A stretch of DNA of 64,000 nucleotides from NVTR01 sp965237505 (GTDB lineage: Bacteria > Pseudomonadota > Alphaproteobacteria > Rhodobacterales > Rhodobacteraceae), in the NCBI GenBank assembly GCA_965237505.1, contig CBDEFR010000005.1, positions 117,627 to 181,626 of the forward strand, in the 5' to 3' direction. The notes under the pieces are model-generated. The model searched no databases. It saw only the letters and a list, made by a program, of their open reading frames with translations, and was not told where the DNA came from. Shown piece by piece: positions 1 through 9,843 of this stretch. The translations under genes were made by a program, and so were the position numbers. The number at the start of each line of letters is the position of its first letter. Position 1 is the stretch's first letter.

Positions 1-1107
1 CAAAAGCGTCTGGGTGGTGCCGTCGCGGAAGATAACCACGCGGACCGCCATGCCAACCTCGGCCTCGCCGACAATGCGCACCAATTCGCGCGTATCGGCA
101 ACATCAATCCCGTCAAACGACAGGATCACGTCACCGGCCACAACACCTGCATCCTTTGACGGACCGTCAGGCACATCGGTCACCAGCGCGCCGGCGACTG
201 TTTCCAATCCGATCGCGTCGGCCACATCGTCGCTGACATCCTGGATGCGCACACCCAGCCAGCCGCGGCGGGTTTCGCCAAACTCGCGCAACTGGTCGAT
301 GACCCGGCTCACGACGTTGGACGCCATCGAAAAGCCGAGGCCAATAGAGCCGCCATTCGGTGACAGAATTGCGGTGTTCACACCGATAACCTCGCCATCC
401 ATATTAAACAGCGGCCCGCCAGAGTTTCCCCGGTTAATCGCCGCATCGGTCTGCAGGAAATCATCATAGGTGCCGGAAAGCGTGCGCTTGCGCGCCGAGA
501 CAATGCCGGCCGAAACAGAAAATCCTTGGCCGAGCGGATTGCCGACCGCCATCACCCAGTCACCGACGCGCATGATATCGCTGTCGCCGAACGACACATA
601 CGGCAGCGGCTGGTCACTTTCGACCTTCAACAGAGCGATGTCGGTGTTGGGGTCGGTGCCGACCAGCACCGCGGGCAATTCTTCGCCCGAGAAAAATTCG
701 ATCAGTATCTCGTCCGAGCCTGAAATGACGTGATTATTGGTCACGATAAACCCGTCTTCAGAGATCACAAAGCCCGAACCAAGCGCCTGGCTGCGCCGTG
801 GCCGGCGCTGGTTGGGTCCGGGCTGTTGGCGATCCAGAAAGTCACGGAAAAAATCTTCAAACGGCGAGCCTTCGGGCACCACCGGTGTGTTATCATTGTT
901 GGTCGGGGCGGCAACGGTTGTTGTGGTCGTGATGTTCACCACTGCCGGGCTGGTTTGTTGGGCCAGATCGGCAAAACTTTCGGGCACGCCGCGCGCCTGC
1001 GCGGCGATGGTCTGGGCCATGAGCAGCGCCAATCCGGTCACCAGAACCCAGACCCACCTGATTGTGGCCGGGTGGGTGGTGGCAAGTGATCTAACCTGAA
1101 TATTCAC
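1..1107 (-). CDS. degP: DegP/HtrA-type periplasmic serine protease (Do family), C-terminus beyond window
   Basis: Periplasmic trypsin-like protease/chaperone that degrades misfolded envelope proteins. I read 369 codons from a GTG start at 1107, which has GGAGG seven bases upstream; the rest lies off the left edge. An N-terminal hydrophobic stretch (about residues 17-35) followed by AQA suggests a signal peptide. The catalytic triad is visible: His125 in TNNHV, Asp155 in TDIAL, Ser228 in GNSGGP. A first PDZ domain starts near residue 280 (RRGWLGVRIQ). It is the last gene of a leftward run rpiA-gor-hflK-hflC-DUF2065-degP; protease next to the HflKC membrane-quality-control proteins is a common alphaproteobacterial arrangement. 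A 156-bp gap before it could hold its own promoter. Family assignment is firm; whether this is DegP or a DegQ-like paralog is not resolvable from a partial protein. Confidence 0.93.
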   Translation of the reverse strand, partial: MNIQVRSLATTHPATIRWVWVLVTGLALLMAQTIAAQARGVPESFADLAQQTSPAVVNITTTTTVAAPTNNDNTPVVPEGSPFEDFFRDFLDRQQPGPNQRRPRRSQALGSGFVISEDGFIVTNNHVISGSDEILIEFFSGEELPAVLVGTDPNTDIALLKVESDQPLPYVSFGDSDIMRVGDWVMAVGNPLGQGFSVSAGIVSARKRTLSGTYDDFLQTDAAINRGNSGGPLFNMDGEVIGVNTAILSPNGGSIGLGFSMASNVVSRVIDQLREFGETRRGWLGVRIQDVSDDVADAIGLETVAGALVTDVPDGPSKDAGVVAGDVILSFDGIDVADTRELVRIVGEAEVGMAVRVVIFRDGTTQTLL

Positions 1108-1263
1108 TGCGTCCTCCTTTTTTGTTCTCCGGTCATGAAAATGCCGGTGGACGGGTATTTTGGCGTTGTCTGTTTAGATAGGCCCCAATTGTGGCTACGC
1201 AAAGCCTTGTGCGCGAATTCTCAATAGGATGTGAATATTGCGGCGAGAATTGTCACAGTTTCT

Positions 1264-1458
1264 TCATGCCGCGACTAATTTGGCCAGCCAGATCAGCGCC
1301 ACGCCGGCAGCAAGGGCTGCCAGCCCGATCATTCTACGCCTCTCTGGTGCCATGTTGCGCAGGAATTCCAAAACTTCCTCCAGGCGCGAAGGGGCCAGTG
1401 CGAACACCAGCCCCTCGACGCATAGCACCAGCCCGACCGCCAGAATGATCGTGCTCAT
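1264..1458 (-). CDS. DUF2065 (YjeT-like) small membrane protein
   Basis: A 64-residue protein with two hydrophobic segments (about residues 4-22 and 44-63) separated by a short charged linker containing PERRRMIG. This pattern and length match the DUF2065/YjeT family, whose member in E. coli also sits beside hflC. Its ATG overlaps the hflC stop codon by four bases (ATGA), so it is translated in the hflC operon, probably by coupling. Function unknown; the conserved neighbourhood suggests an accessory to the HflKC complex, which is inference. Confidence 0.8.
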   Translation of the reverse strand: MSTIILAVGLVLCVEGLVFALAPSRLEEVLEFLRNMAPERRRMIGLAALAAGVALIWLAKLVAA

Positions 1459-2327
1459 TGAAAGGGCTGATCAGTTTTCAGGTAGTCGAAAAACTCGCTG
1501 TCGGGCGCAATGACCAAGGTTGTGTTTGATTGCCGAAGGGACTGCTCGTAGGCCGCCATCGAGCGATAGAAGGCGAAAAACTCAGGGTCTCTCCCAAATG
1601 CTTCGGCAAAGACGGCGTTGCGGCGTGCGTCGGCTTCACCGCGGATGATTTCTGACTCCTTTTGCGCTATGGACACGGTTTCGACAACCGTCCGGTCGGC
1701 CTGCGCGCGCACCCTTTGGGCAGCCTCATTACCGCGGGCAATCTCATCCGCCGCTTCACGCTGGCGCTCGGCACGCATGCGTTCGAACGTGGCGGCCAGG
1801 TTTTGCTCGGGCAGATCGGCGCGTTTGATCCGAACGTCGATGATTTCCACGCCCAAAGCCGAGGCCTGCGTCCGCGCCCTGTCGCGAATACGGTTCATCA
1901 GGGCAACCCGGTCGGCCGACAGAACCGCGCCCGAATTGACGCTACCCAGAACTTCGCGCAACTCGGCGTTCAGGATGCGTTCCAGCCGCGGGCGGGCGGT
2001 TTCGATACCACCGGCACCAACCGCGCGGCGAAACTGAACCGGATCGGCAATGCGCCAGCGCGCGAAGGCGTCCACCACCAGCCGCCGGTCATCAGCCGGG
2101 GTCACTTCCAGCGGCTGCGTGTCAAGCGGCAGGATGCGGTCGTCGTATTTCACCACTTCCTGAATGAGCGGAATTTTGATTCCAAGGCCCGGATCAAATT
2201 TGACCGCTTTGACTTCACCAAACTGGAGCACCAGTGCTTTTTCACGCTCGTCCACGATATACAGCGACGACAAAAGGCCCGCCACAATCACCGCCAGGAC
2301 CGGGAGTAAATATGCTGATCGTCTCAT
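1455..2327 (-). CDS. hflC: HflC, SPFH-domain modulator of FtsH protease
   Basis: Membrane-anchored SPFH/stomatin-family protein which, with HflK, forms a large periplasmic complex around the AAA protease FtsH and restrains its activity. The 290-residue product has an N-terminal membrane segment (residues 6-24), then the SPFH domain starting with the typical LYIVDEREKALVLQFGEV, and a helical, Arg/Glu/Ala-rich coiled-coil region (about 180-245). The length is normal for the family. It follows hflK with one base between the genes and overlaps the DUF2065 gene, so the three are one operon. Nothing is broken or unusual here. Confidence 0.95.
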   Translation of the reverse strand: MRRSAYLLPVLAVIVAGLLSSLYIVDEREKALVLQFGEVKAVKFDPGLGIKIPLIQEVVKYDDRILPLDTQPLEVTPADDRRLVVDAFARWRIADPVQFRRAVGAGGIETARPRLERILNAELREVLGSVNSGAVLSADRVALMNRIRDRARTQASALGVEIIDVRIKRADLPEQNLAATFERMRAERQREAADEIARGNEAAQRVRAQADRTVVETVSIAQKESEIIRGEADARRNAVFAEAFGRDPEFFAFYRSMAAYEQSLRQSNTTLVIAPDSEFFDYLKTDQPFQ

Positions 2328-2328
2328 C

Positions 2329-3453
2329 TTAATTCCCCTGCCCTGATGTGCTGCGACGAAGCTCGGTCAGCGGCAGATAGGGGACAATACCTTGTCCGCC
2401 TGAAACGTTCTGGTCGATGATAATCTTGTCCACATTGCCAAGCACACGTTCAAGCGTTTCCAGATACAGGCGTTTTCGGGTCACCTCCGGTGCCAATATG
2501 TATTCCTCATAAACCGCAACAAAGCGCGATGCCTCGCCTTCAGCTTCGTTCACGACGCGAGCGCGATAGCCTTCGGCCTGCTCCAGTATCTGTGCCGCTG
2601 AACCGCGGGCCTCTGCCACCACCCGGTTGGCATAAGCATCGGCCTGTTTTTCCAGCGTGTCACGGGTTTGCTCGGCGGCCTGCACCTCTCGAAATGAATC
2701 AATCACCTCTCGCGGCGGGTCGGCTTTGTCAAAGTTCACGCGCACGATGTTGATGCCGCTTTCATAGCTATCCAGCGTCTCTTGAATAAGTTCTTGCAGC
2801 TCCTGCGCAATCACACCACGGTCCCGGTTCAGGATCGGGGCAAGCTTTGAGCGCGCGATAATTTCGCGCATTACCGATTCAGAGACGGCGCTGATGGTTT
2901 CCTCGGGCCCGGCGATGTTAAACAGGAATTTCCGGGCATCATTGATGTTCCAGACCACCTGAAAATCGATATCGACGATATTTTCATCGCCGGTCAGCAT
3001 CAGGCCCTCGTCAGAGCGAGAGCCGCGCCCGACACCAATGTCCTCGATGCGTTCACGGGTGACGGGCAGAATTTCCTTGGTCACGATCGGCCAGGGGGCA
3101 AAGTTCAGACCCTCGGTTCCGGTGGCGCTGTATTTGCCAAACAAGAGCTCGATCGACTGTTCAGATGTATCGACCCGATAAAACGACGCGAAGATCCAAA
3201 ATGCCAGCACCGCCAACAGGCCAAGTCCGACGGTGTTTCGGGTAAATCGTGGCCCGCCGCCGCCGCCAGCGCCGCCGCCGGAACCGCCGCGCCCGCCCAT
3301 CAGGACACGCAGCTGTTCCTGGCCTTTTTTCATGATCTGATCAATCTCAGGCAACTGCGGTTGGCCCGGAGGTCGGCCACCGCCGCTTTTGTCGTCATCG
3401 CCGCCGCGATTTCCACCGCCGCCGCCCCACGGTCCGCCATTATTATTGGCCAT
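2329..3453 (-). CDS. hflK: HflK, SPFH-domain modulator of FtsH protease
   Basis: Partner of HflC in the FtsH-regulating membrane complex. The 374-residue protein begins with MANNNGGPWGGGGG, a Gly-rich cytoplasmic tail typical of HflK, and a second Gly-rich patch lies just before the membrane segment (about residues 75-95, LGLLAVLAFWIFASFYRV). The SPFH domain follows (SEQSIELLFGKY onwards), then a coiled coil rich in Glu/Ala/Arg near 265-320. The C-terminal tail (SGGQGIVPYLPLTEL) also matches HflK proteins. It lies between gor and hflC in the leftward operon. Confidence 0.95.
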   Translation of the reverse strand: MANNNGGPWGGGGGNRGGDDDKSGGGRPPGQPQLPEIDQIMKKGQEQLRVLMGGRGGSGGGAGGGGGPRFTRNTVGLGLLAVLAFWIFASFYRVDTSEQSIELLFGKYSATGTEGLNFAPWPIVTKEILPVTRERIEDIGVGRGSRSDEGLMLTGDENIVDIDFQVVWNINDARKFLFNIAGPEETISAVSESVMREIIARSKLAPILNRDRGVIAQELQELIQETLDSYESGINIVRVNFDKADPPREVIDSFREVQAAEQTRDTLEKQADAYANRVVAEARGSAAQILEQAEGYRARVVNEAEGEASRFVAVYEEYILAPEVTRKRLYLETLERVLGNVDKIIIDQNVSGGQGIVPYLPLTELRRSTSGQGN

Positions 3454-3513
3454 CTCGGGTTCTTCCTCTCATCGTCAGGGTTGCCTAGTTAACTGTATAT
3501 TTTCGTCCAAATT

Positions 3514-4869
3514 TCAAGCTGTTCGCGTTGGTGTCGTCAATAGCACAATTTCCTCGGACATTGTTGGATGAACTGCAACCGTGCGGTCAAAATCTTCCTT
3601 GGTGGCCCCCATTTTGATCGCCACACTGGCCATCTGGATCATTTCGGCAGCCCCGGACGCAATAATGTGGCAACCAATGATCTTACGCGACTCGGTGCAG
3701 ACGATCAATTTGAACAACGCCCGTTCGTCCTTGTCGATAAAGGCATTTTGCATTGGGCGAAAGGCCGCCGAATAAACCTCGATCGGACGCTCGTCGCGGG
3801 CCTGTTCCTCGGTCATGCCGACGCTGCCATACTCCGGCTGGGTGAATACTGCCGACGCCACCAGATCGTGATCGGCCTTGGTCGGGTTGGCGTTGAACAC
3901 GGTTTCGGCAAACGCCGCGCCGTCCTGGATCGCCACCGGCGTCAGATTGACCCGGTCGGTGACATCGCCCACGGCAAAGATCGACGGCACCGAGCTTTGC
4001 GAATAGTCGTCAACCTCAACTTCGCCCCAGCGGCCCAGATTGACGCCCACCTCTGCCAACCCCAGTCCGGCGGTATTTGGCTTGCGGCCCGTCGCATAGA
4101 CCACGGCATCAAATGTTGCTTCATGTATATCACCGGATTTGACGCGGATACCGTCATTGCGCTGTTCCATCTGTTTCACGTCGGTGCCCACATGCAGATC
4201 GATGCCGCCCCCCTGAATGAGTTCGGCGATCAGGCCGCGCGCTTCACCGTCAAAGCCGCGCAGGATCTGGGCACCGCGATAATACTGGGTGACCTCAACG
4301 CCGAAACCATTCAGAATACAAGCGAATTCACAGGCGATATAGCCGCCGCCGACAATCAGCACCCGCTTGGGAAGCTGATCCATCAGGAATATTTCGTTAG
4401 AAGTCCATGCCAGTTCGCGCCCCGGCACTTCAGGAATGAACGGCGCGGCACCGGTGGCGATAAGGATGTGTTTTGCCTTGCAGGTCTGGCCATCAGCCAG
4501 TTTCACCGTATGGGCGTCCGCCACCACTGCGTGCTGATCGAAAACCGCAACACCTGCCTTGTCCAGATTGGTGCGGTAAAACCCTTCAAGACGGTCCAGT
4601 TCATGGTGTAAATGGGCGCGAAACCGGGGCCAGTCAAAGCTGCCTGAATCAACGGCCCAGCCATAGGCGCGCGCCTCGGCAATCGCGCTTGCGTATCCGG
4701 ACGCAAACACCATGATCTTTTTCGGCACACAGCCGCGGATCACACAAGTGCCACCCATCCGGTATTCTTCGGACAGCGCCACCTTGGCACCGGCCTCGGC
4801 CGCCATCCGGCCGGCGCGAACACCGCCCGAGCCGCCACCGATTACGAAAAGATCATAGTCGAAGGCCAT
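3514..4869 (-). CDS. gor: Glutathione-disulfide reductase
   Basis: NADPH-dependent flavoenzyme that reduces glutathione disulfide in the cytoplasm. The 451-residue protein has the N-terminal FAD-binding GGGSGG (residues 11-16), the redox-active pair Cys42/Cys47 in GGTCVIRGCVPKK, the central NAD(P)-binding VGGGYIACEFA, the second FAD motif with FAVGDV, and the C-terminal HPTMSEE loop whose His is the acid/base catalyst (about residue 434). Length is full. The gene sits 27 bp after rpiA and 60 bp before hflK on the same strand. Pairing with rpiA fits a link to the pentose-phosphate supply of NADPH, but that is inference from position only. Confidence 0.95.
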   Translation of the reverse strand: MAFDYDLFVIGGGSGGVRAGRMAAEAGAKVALSEEYRMGGTCVIRGCVPKKIMVFASGYASAIAEARAYGWAVDSGSFDWPRFRAHLHHELDRLEGFYRTNLDKAGVAVFDQHAVVADAHTVKLADGQTCKAKHILIATGAAPFIPEVPGRELAWTSNEIFLMDQLPKRVLIVGGGYIACEFACILNGFGVEVTQYYRGAQILRGFDGEARGLIAELIQGGGIDLHVGTDVKQMEQRNDGIRVKSGDIHEATFDAVVYATGRKPNTAGLGLAEVGVNLGRWGEVEVDDYSQSSVPSIFAVGDVTDRVNLTPVAIQDGAAFAETVFNANPTKADHDLVASAVFTQPEYGSVGMTEEQARDERPIEVYSAAFRPMQNAFIDKDERALFKLIVCTESRKIIGCHIIASGAAEMIQMASVAIKMGATKEDFDRTVAVHPTMSEEIVLLTTPTRTA

Positions 4870-4896
4870 TCGCCCCTCATTTTTTGCAATCGGGCG

Positions 4897-5685
4897 CTAT
4901 TCGGCGAAGTCACGAAAAATATTGTCGCTATCGGCAAATTCGACCCGGTCTTCCTGGCGCTCGCCGGTATTTATGTCTTCAACCTCGACCCTGCCATCCC
5001 CATGACCGATCACAACTACGTCACATATGTCGATGAACAGGCCATTTTCCACGACGCCGGGGATTTGGTTGAGTACCAGCGACAGTTGCCGGGCGTTGCC
5101 GATCCGCTTTAGATGCAGATCCAGGATGTGATTGCCTTCATCGGTGATGAACGGCGCGTCAACGTTCATCCGCAGGGTTGTTTTCTGGCCCAGCACATCC
5201 ATGCTGAACAAGGTTTCCTCGATCAGCGCCTTGCTGGTCTGCCAGCCATACGCGATGACTTCCACCGGCAGCGGAAACGCGCCAAGTGCCGTCACCTTTT
5301 TCGAGGCATCGGCAATGACCACCATCTGGTCGCTTGCGGTCGCGACGATCTTTTCCTGCAGCAGCGCGCCGCCGCCGCCCTTGATCAGGCTCAGTTCGCC
5401 ATCAAACTCGTCGGCACCATCGATGGTCAGATCCAGCCAGCGCGCTTCATCCAGCGACACCACTTTGATGCCGACGCCGCGGGCCAGATCGGCGGTCCGC
5501 ATCGAGGTTGGAACCCCGCTGATGCGCAGGTCTTCTTCGCGCACCCGTTCGCCCAGACACTGCACCAGCCAGGCAGTGGTGGAGCCGGTGCCAAGCCCGA
5601 CCTTCATGCCGTCCTCCACAATGGCGCTGGCGCGTTTGGCGGCGACGAATTTGGCGGTGTCGATGGCGGAAAGATTTTCGGACAT
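4897..5685 (-). CDS. rpiA: Ribose-5-phosphate isomerase A
   Basis: Interconverts ribose-5-phosphate and ribulose-5-phosphate in the non-oxidative pentose-phosphate pathway. I chose the ATG at 5685 (MSENLSAIDTAKF); the frame stays open 132 bp further upstream but that part is unlike the family and overlaps the divergent side. The 262-residue product has the phosphate-binding VGLGTGSTT near residues 28-36, the DGADE motif with catalytic Asp residues, and KGGGGALLQEKI. A GGAG stands about twelve bases before the start. First gene of the leftward core operon and divergent from sdaA, so the 223-bp space between them should hold both promoters. Confidence 0.95.
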   Translation of the reverse strand: MSENLSAIDTAKFVAAKRASAIVEDGMKVGLGTGSTTAWLVQCLGERVREEDLRISGVPTSMRTADLARGVGIKVVSLDEARWLDLTIDGADEFDGELSLIKGGGGALLQEKIVATASDQMVVIADASKKVTALGAFPLPVEVIAYGWQTSKALIEETLFSMDVLGQKTTLRMNVDAPFITDEGNHILDLHLKRIGNARQLSLVLNQIPGVVENGLFIDICDVVVIGHGDGRVEVEDINTGERQEDRVEFADSDNIFRDFAE

Positions 5686-5908
5686 TTGGCAGCGACTCCG
5701 TTGGCTGCCAGCCTTATAGGAAAGTTGCAAGGGCGGTGCGAGGGGGAATTGGCGATCCGCAGCGCCTGCGGGCCACACCGTTGCATTCGGCGCTATTTTG
5801 ACAGATCGGCGACGCATCGCTTCGCTAATCGGCCCGTTTTTGCCGTTTTGGGCATTGAATTATGCGCCGTCAGCGGGCACAGCAGTGGTGCTGCATCGGA
5901 GCTTTGCC

Positions 5909-7279
5909 ATGTTCCTGTCGGTTTTCGAATTGTTCAAGGTCGGGATCGGCCCGTCATCGTCGCACACGATGGGGCCGATGGTGGCAGCGGCGCGGTTTCT
6001 CGACACGCTGCGCGCGTCAGCGTTCTCGGCGCATGGGGTGCGTGCCTCGCTGCATGGCTCATTGGCCTTTACCGGGGTCGGCCACGGCACCGACCGGGCG
6101 ATAATTCTGGGGCTGGCCGGGTTTTTGCCAGACACTTATGACCAGAGGCTAGCGGACACGGCGCTGTTAAAAATCAAATCGCAAAAGCAGGTGTCGCCGG
6201 CGGGGCTGGATCAGCTCTCGTTCGATCCGAAATCGGACATCATTTTTGACTACGGCCCGGCACTGCCGGGACACGCCAACGGGATGATCCTGATGGCAAC
6301 GGATGCCCAAGGTGACGTGATCCTGCAGGAAACATTTTATTCTATCGGTGGCGGATTTGTCCTGACCGAAGCCGAGTTAGAGGGCGGTGCTGACTCCCAA
6401 AAAGACCCTTCGCCATATCCGTTCGACAACGCCGTGCAAATGCTTGAAATGTGTGGTGCCAGCGGCCTGTCGATTGCCGGTCTGAAACGCGCCAACGAGC
6501 TGGCCTATATAGATGCAACGGAGCTTGACGCCGGGATGGCGCGCTTGTGGGACGTGATGAACACCTGTATCGAACGCGGCCTGCATACCACCGGCACCCT
6601 GCCCGGTGGTCTGGGCGTGCGCCGCCGGGCTGCTGCTATTTATGACGCATTGCAGGGCGAGCGCGGCATGAACCTGACCGCGCCGCACACCATCAACGAC
6701 TGGATGAGTGTTTACGCGATGGCGGTGAACGAAGAAAACGCCGCCGGCGGCCAGGTGGTCACGGCCCCGACAAATGGCGCCGCCGGGGTTATTCCGGCGA
6801 CGATCAGATACTGGCTGAGCCATGTTCCGGGTGCGCAGCAGGCCGAGATTGGGGATTTCCTGCTGACCGCGGCGGCGATCGGCGGGATTGTCAAAACCAA
6901 TGCCTCGATTTCGGGTGCCGAGTGCGGCTGCCAGGCCGAGGTTGGATCGGCCTCGGCGATGGCCGCGGCTGGAATGGCGGCAGTGCTGGGCGGCACACCG
7001 GAACAGGTTGAAAACGCAGCCGAAATAGCGCTGGAGCATCATCTGGGCATGACCTGCGATCCGGTCGGCGGACTGGTTCAGGTGCCCTGCATCGAACGCA
7101 ACGCGATGGGTGCGATCAAGGCGGTCTCGGCCGCCTCGCTGGCGATGCGCGGCGACGGCACGCATTTTGTGCCGCTGGATGCGGCGATCGAGACCATGCG
7201 CCAGACCGGCGCGGACATGAACACGAACTACAAGGAAACCTCGTTTGGCGGTTTGGCGGTGAATGTGCCGAACTGCTGA
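5909..7279 (+). CDS. sdaA: L-serine ammonia-lyase (iron-sulfur L-serine dehydratase)
   Basis: Converts L-serine to pyruvate and ammonia with a 4Fe-4S cluster. The ATG at 5909 gives 456 residues beginning MFLSVFELFKVGIGPSSSHT, the expected start of single-chain enzymes; the frame is open further upstream but has no family similarity there. The beta domain with GPSSSHTMGP comes first, and the alpha domain contributes the cluster cysteines in GAECGCQ, CDPVGG and QVPCIERN. Complete, no damage visible. It is transcribed alone, divergent from rpiA, and a short hairpin follows within 95 bp. Confidence 0.95.
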   Translation: MFLSVFELFKVGIGPSSSHTMGPMVAAARFLDTLRASAFSAHGVRASLHGSLAFTGVGHGTDRAIILGLAGFLPDTYDQRLADTALLKIKSQKQVSPAGLDQLSFDPKSDIIFDYGPALPGHANGMILMATDAQGDVILQETFYSIGGGFVLTEAELEGGADSQKDPSPYPFDNAVQMLEMCGASGLSIAGLKRANELAYIDATELDAGMARLWDVMNTCIERGLHTTGTLPGGLGVRRRAAAIYDALQGERGMNLTAPHTINDWMSVYAMAVNEENAAGGQVVTAPTNGAAGVIPATIRYWLSHVPGAQQAEIGDFLLTAAAIGGIVKTNASISGAECGCQAEVGSASAMAAAGMAAVLGGTPEQVENAAEIALEHHLGMTCDPVGGLVQVPCIERNAMGAIKAVSAASLAMRGDGTHFVPLDAAIETMRQTGADMNTNYKETSFGGLAVNVPNC

Positions 7280-7371
7280 CCGGGTGGGTCATTGGCGAGT
7301 CCCTGTTCTTTGCAGTCAAAATTTCCCCACCGGAGGCACTGCCAGCACCCGGCAGGGTGCGAAAAATATCT

Positions 7372-7388
7372 TGGCCCGGTACGGGCCA
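7372..7388 (+). terminator. Possible weak terminator hairpin after sdaA
   Basis: Perfect seven-base inverted repeat (TGGCCCG, three-base loop, CGGGCCA) in the 177-bp space between the convergent genes sdaA and thiN. There is no clean T run, only a loose AT-rich stretch afterwards, so intrinsic termination is uncertain. The remainder of the gap shows no gene. Confidence 0.35.
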
Positions 7389-7456
7389 CCTTATTGCAAC
7401 CCCACAAAGCCCGGATCAGCGCACTAAAATGATCGCTGACGAGCTTTATTATGCAA

Positions 7457-8122
7457 CTAACACCGCGTCATTGCCGCAACCACATCCGACAACACCGCAC
7501 GCGGCACAATCGCCAGCATCCCCGGCCCATCCATCATCAGCTTCACGTGCGGCTCGACCACCCGGTTCGAGGTTCCCACCCGCCCGCCGGGCGCGAATTG
7601 CAGCCCCGCGATCGGCCATTCAAGACCTAGCGAGCGCCCAGTCACCGGTTGCAGCGGAAACAGCGACAGCCGGGTGCCCGGGGTCAGGTTCAGTTCCAGC
7701 GTGTCCGGTAGGTGAAACACCACATCACGGCCACCGATCAGCACGCAGCGAATTTCGGCGTGCTGCACAAGCGCGCTCAGCGCCGCAAGCTGATGATCCA
7801 GGCGGCGGCCCAGAAACCCGACCCCCAGGATTAGCGGCGCATCAATAACCGCCATGCATTTTTCAAAATCCGTGCTATCCTGATCGGCGAACTGCAAGTG
7901 CCGATGCGCTGGTATTTGCGCCCGCGCGTCCCCACTTACCGAGTCAAAGTCGCCAATCAGATAATTAGGGGTTTTGCCATATTTTAGTGCCAATTTGGCC
8001 CCACCATCTGCAGCAACCAAATAAGGAGCATAAGTCAGCGCCAGGGTAAGAACCGCCTTGCTAACATCGCCCGCGCCGACCAGGGTCAGGTTTTCGGATG
8101 TCTGAACAATGCTAGCCGCCAT
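7457..8122 (-). CDS. Thiamine pyrophosphokinase (thiamine diphosphokinase)
   Basis: Transfers pyrophosphate from ATP to thiamine to make the cofactor thiamine diphosphate. The 221-residue protein shows the family signatures in order: AADGGA (about 38-43), IGDFDS (about 57-62), a DSTDFEK segment, and GFLGRRLDHQLAALS. These contribute ATP and metal binding in the TPK catalytic domain; a small C-terminal domain holds the conserved TSNRVVE stretch that lines the thiamine site. Length is normal. It is convergent with sdaA and divergent from the disrupted gene starting at 8264. The usual symbol would be thiN or tnr3-like; I leave it blank because naming varies. Confidence 0.88.
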   Translation of the reverse strand: MAASIVQTSENLTLVGAGDVSKAVLTLALTYAPYLVAADGGAKLALKYGKTPNYLIGDFDSVSGDARAQIPAHRHLQFADQDSTDFEKCMAVIDAPLILGVGFLGRRLDHQLAALSALVQHAEIRCVLIGGRDVVFHLPDTLELNLTPGTRLSLFPLQPVTGRSLGLEWPIAGLQFAPGGRVGTSNRVVEPHVKLMMDGPGMLAIVPRAVLSDVVAAMTRC

Positions 8123-8911
8123 GCCACAATTTCCGTTAAAATTGGATTCAATCCATATTCTGACCGCGAAAATATCACGGGCTTTGCCAAGTTACGTTCC
8201 TATTTGGGAACCATTGGATGGTAAACACAGTCTTGCTGGATCGGAGGAGAAAGCGAAAAAAAGATGGTAGGGCCGAGCAAAATATTGACCGTTTCATATG
8301 GCACGTTCTCGTGCACGTTGGAAGGTTTTGATAATCCGTTTGGAACCATGCGGGGCATCGCAGAATACTTCCGTGACCTCGCGGCAGAAGACCGGTATTT
8401 CGGCGCCGAGCCGCCAACGCCGGATGCAGATGTTCTGCACCGTATTGCGCAAACCGACGTCAAGCAGCGCATCGAAGCCCGGGTTGAGGGCAACGGCGTT
8501 GTGCTGCACCAGCTCGACCAGGCGGTTGAGCCTGACGAAAGCGCCACTGTTGAACCAGCGCCGATCACCGCACCGGACTATGGCGGGCCAGCTGCCGGCC
8601 AGCCGCAGCCGCACACCGGACATCCGGCATATGATGCTCCGGCACCCGAGCATACCCCGGTTGCACCGGTTGCGCCGGTTGGCGAATTCGCGCCGTATCC
8701 TGATGCGGCCCCGGCTGGAACTGAAAGCGTCGCCGCCAAGCTCGCCCGTATCCGCGCAGTGGTTACCGATGTCGCCGGCTCTGGTGTCAGCGCCTATCAG
8801 GAAGATGAGCCTGCCGACCTTGGGTTCGCCGCAATGCCCATTTCATCTGCTTTTGAGAACGTGGCGGAAGCGGACGAGATTGAAGCGCCCGTTGAGCTGA
8901 CAGAGACCTTA

Positions 8912-9843
8912 GTGTCTGATCCAAAACTAATTGAGTGATTTCAGCGAGTTGTGATTCAATCGGATTGATAAGATTCGAGGGAGATCACAATGGCCTGGAC
9001 GGAAACCACTCGCGCCCGATATGAACGGCATTCGGGACGCTATGCAAGCGATTTAACTGATCAGGAATGGGGTTTGATCGCGCCATTCCTGCCGCCGCCT
9101 AAAACAACTGGTCGTCCGCGCAGCACGGCGATGCGCGATGTTCTGGATGCCATTTTGTACATCGCCAGCGCCGGGTGTGCGTGGCGTATGCTGCCCAATG
9201 ATTTCCCGCCAGTGTCCACCGTGCGCTACTATTTCTATGGCTGGCGCAACGATGGCATCTTTGAAGTGATCAGCCATTTTCTGGTGGCGACGGCGCGCGA
9301 GTTTCATGGCAAGAAGCCCGGCCCCACCGCTGGTGTCATTGATAGCCAGACCATAAAAACAACGGAAAGCGGTGGCATTTCGGGCTATGACGCGGGCAAG
9401 AAAACCAAGGGCCGCAAGCGCCACATTGTCACCGACACGCTCGGGTTTATGGTTGGGTTGGTCGTGCATAGCGCCGGTATTCAAGACCGTGATGGCGCAC
9501 CGGAAGTGTTGAAATCCATCCGGTATTCCCATCCAAACTTGCGCCATATCTTTGCGGATGGCGGTTATGCCGGACCAAAGCTGCGCGACGCTCTTGAAGG
9601 CATCGGTGACTGGACAATCCAGATCGTCAAGCGCTTCGACACTGCGGAAGGCTTCGAAGTCATTCCCAGAAGATGGGTCGTCGAGCGCACCTTCGCATGG
9701 CTCAACCGCTGCCGGCGATTGGCCAAAGATTGGGAAAAATCCATCGCAAGTTCACAGGCATGGATACTCGTTGCACATATCAGAACCCTCACGCGTAAAA
9801 TTGCAAGGCATTGTAATCATCCGTACAGTTTTGAATCAGACAC
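8912..9843 (+). mobile_element. IS5-family (IS1031-like) element, copy A, 932 bp
   Basis: Ends GTGTCTGATCCAAAACT and its near-perfect inverted copy. Three copies of the same length occur in this window, all on the plus strand. Flanks are TTA on the left and TGA on the right; copies B and C have matching TCA/TCA and TTA/TTA, so the target rule is TNA, as described for the IS1031 subgroup, and copy A has one changed base. It interrupts the conserved gene starting at 8264. Confidence 0.92.

Noticed and set aside
3568..4611. A 347-codon open frame opposite glutathione reductase
   Set aside because: Shadow of gor, whose redox and cofactor motifs are unmistakable.
5113..6141. A 342-codon open frame spanning rpiA and the start of sdaA
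   Set aside because: Antisense to rpiA and out of frame with sdaA; no domain.
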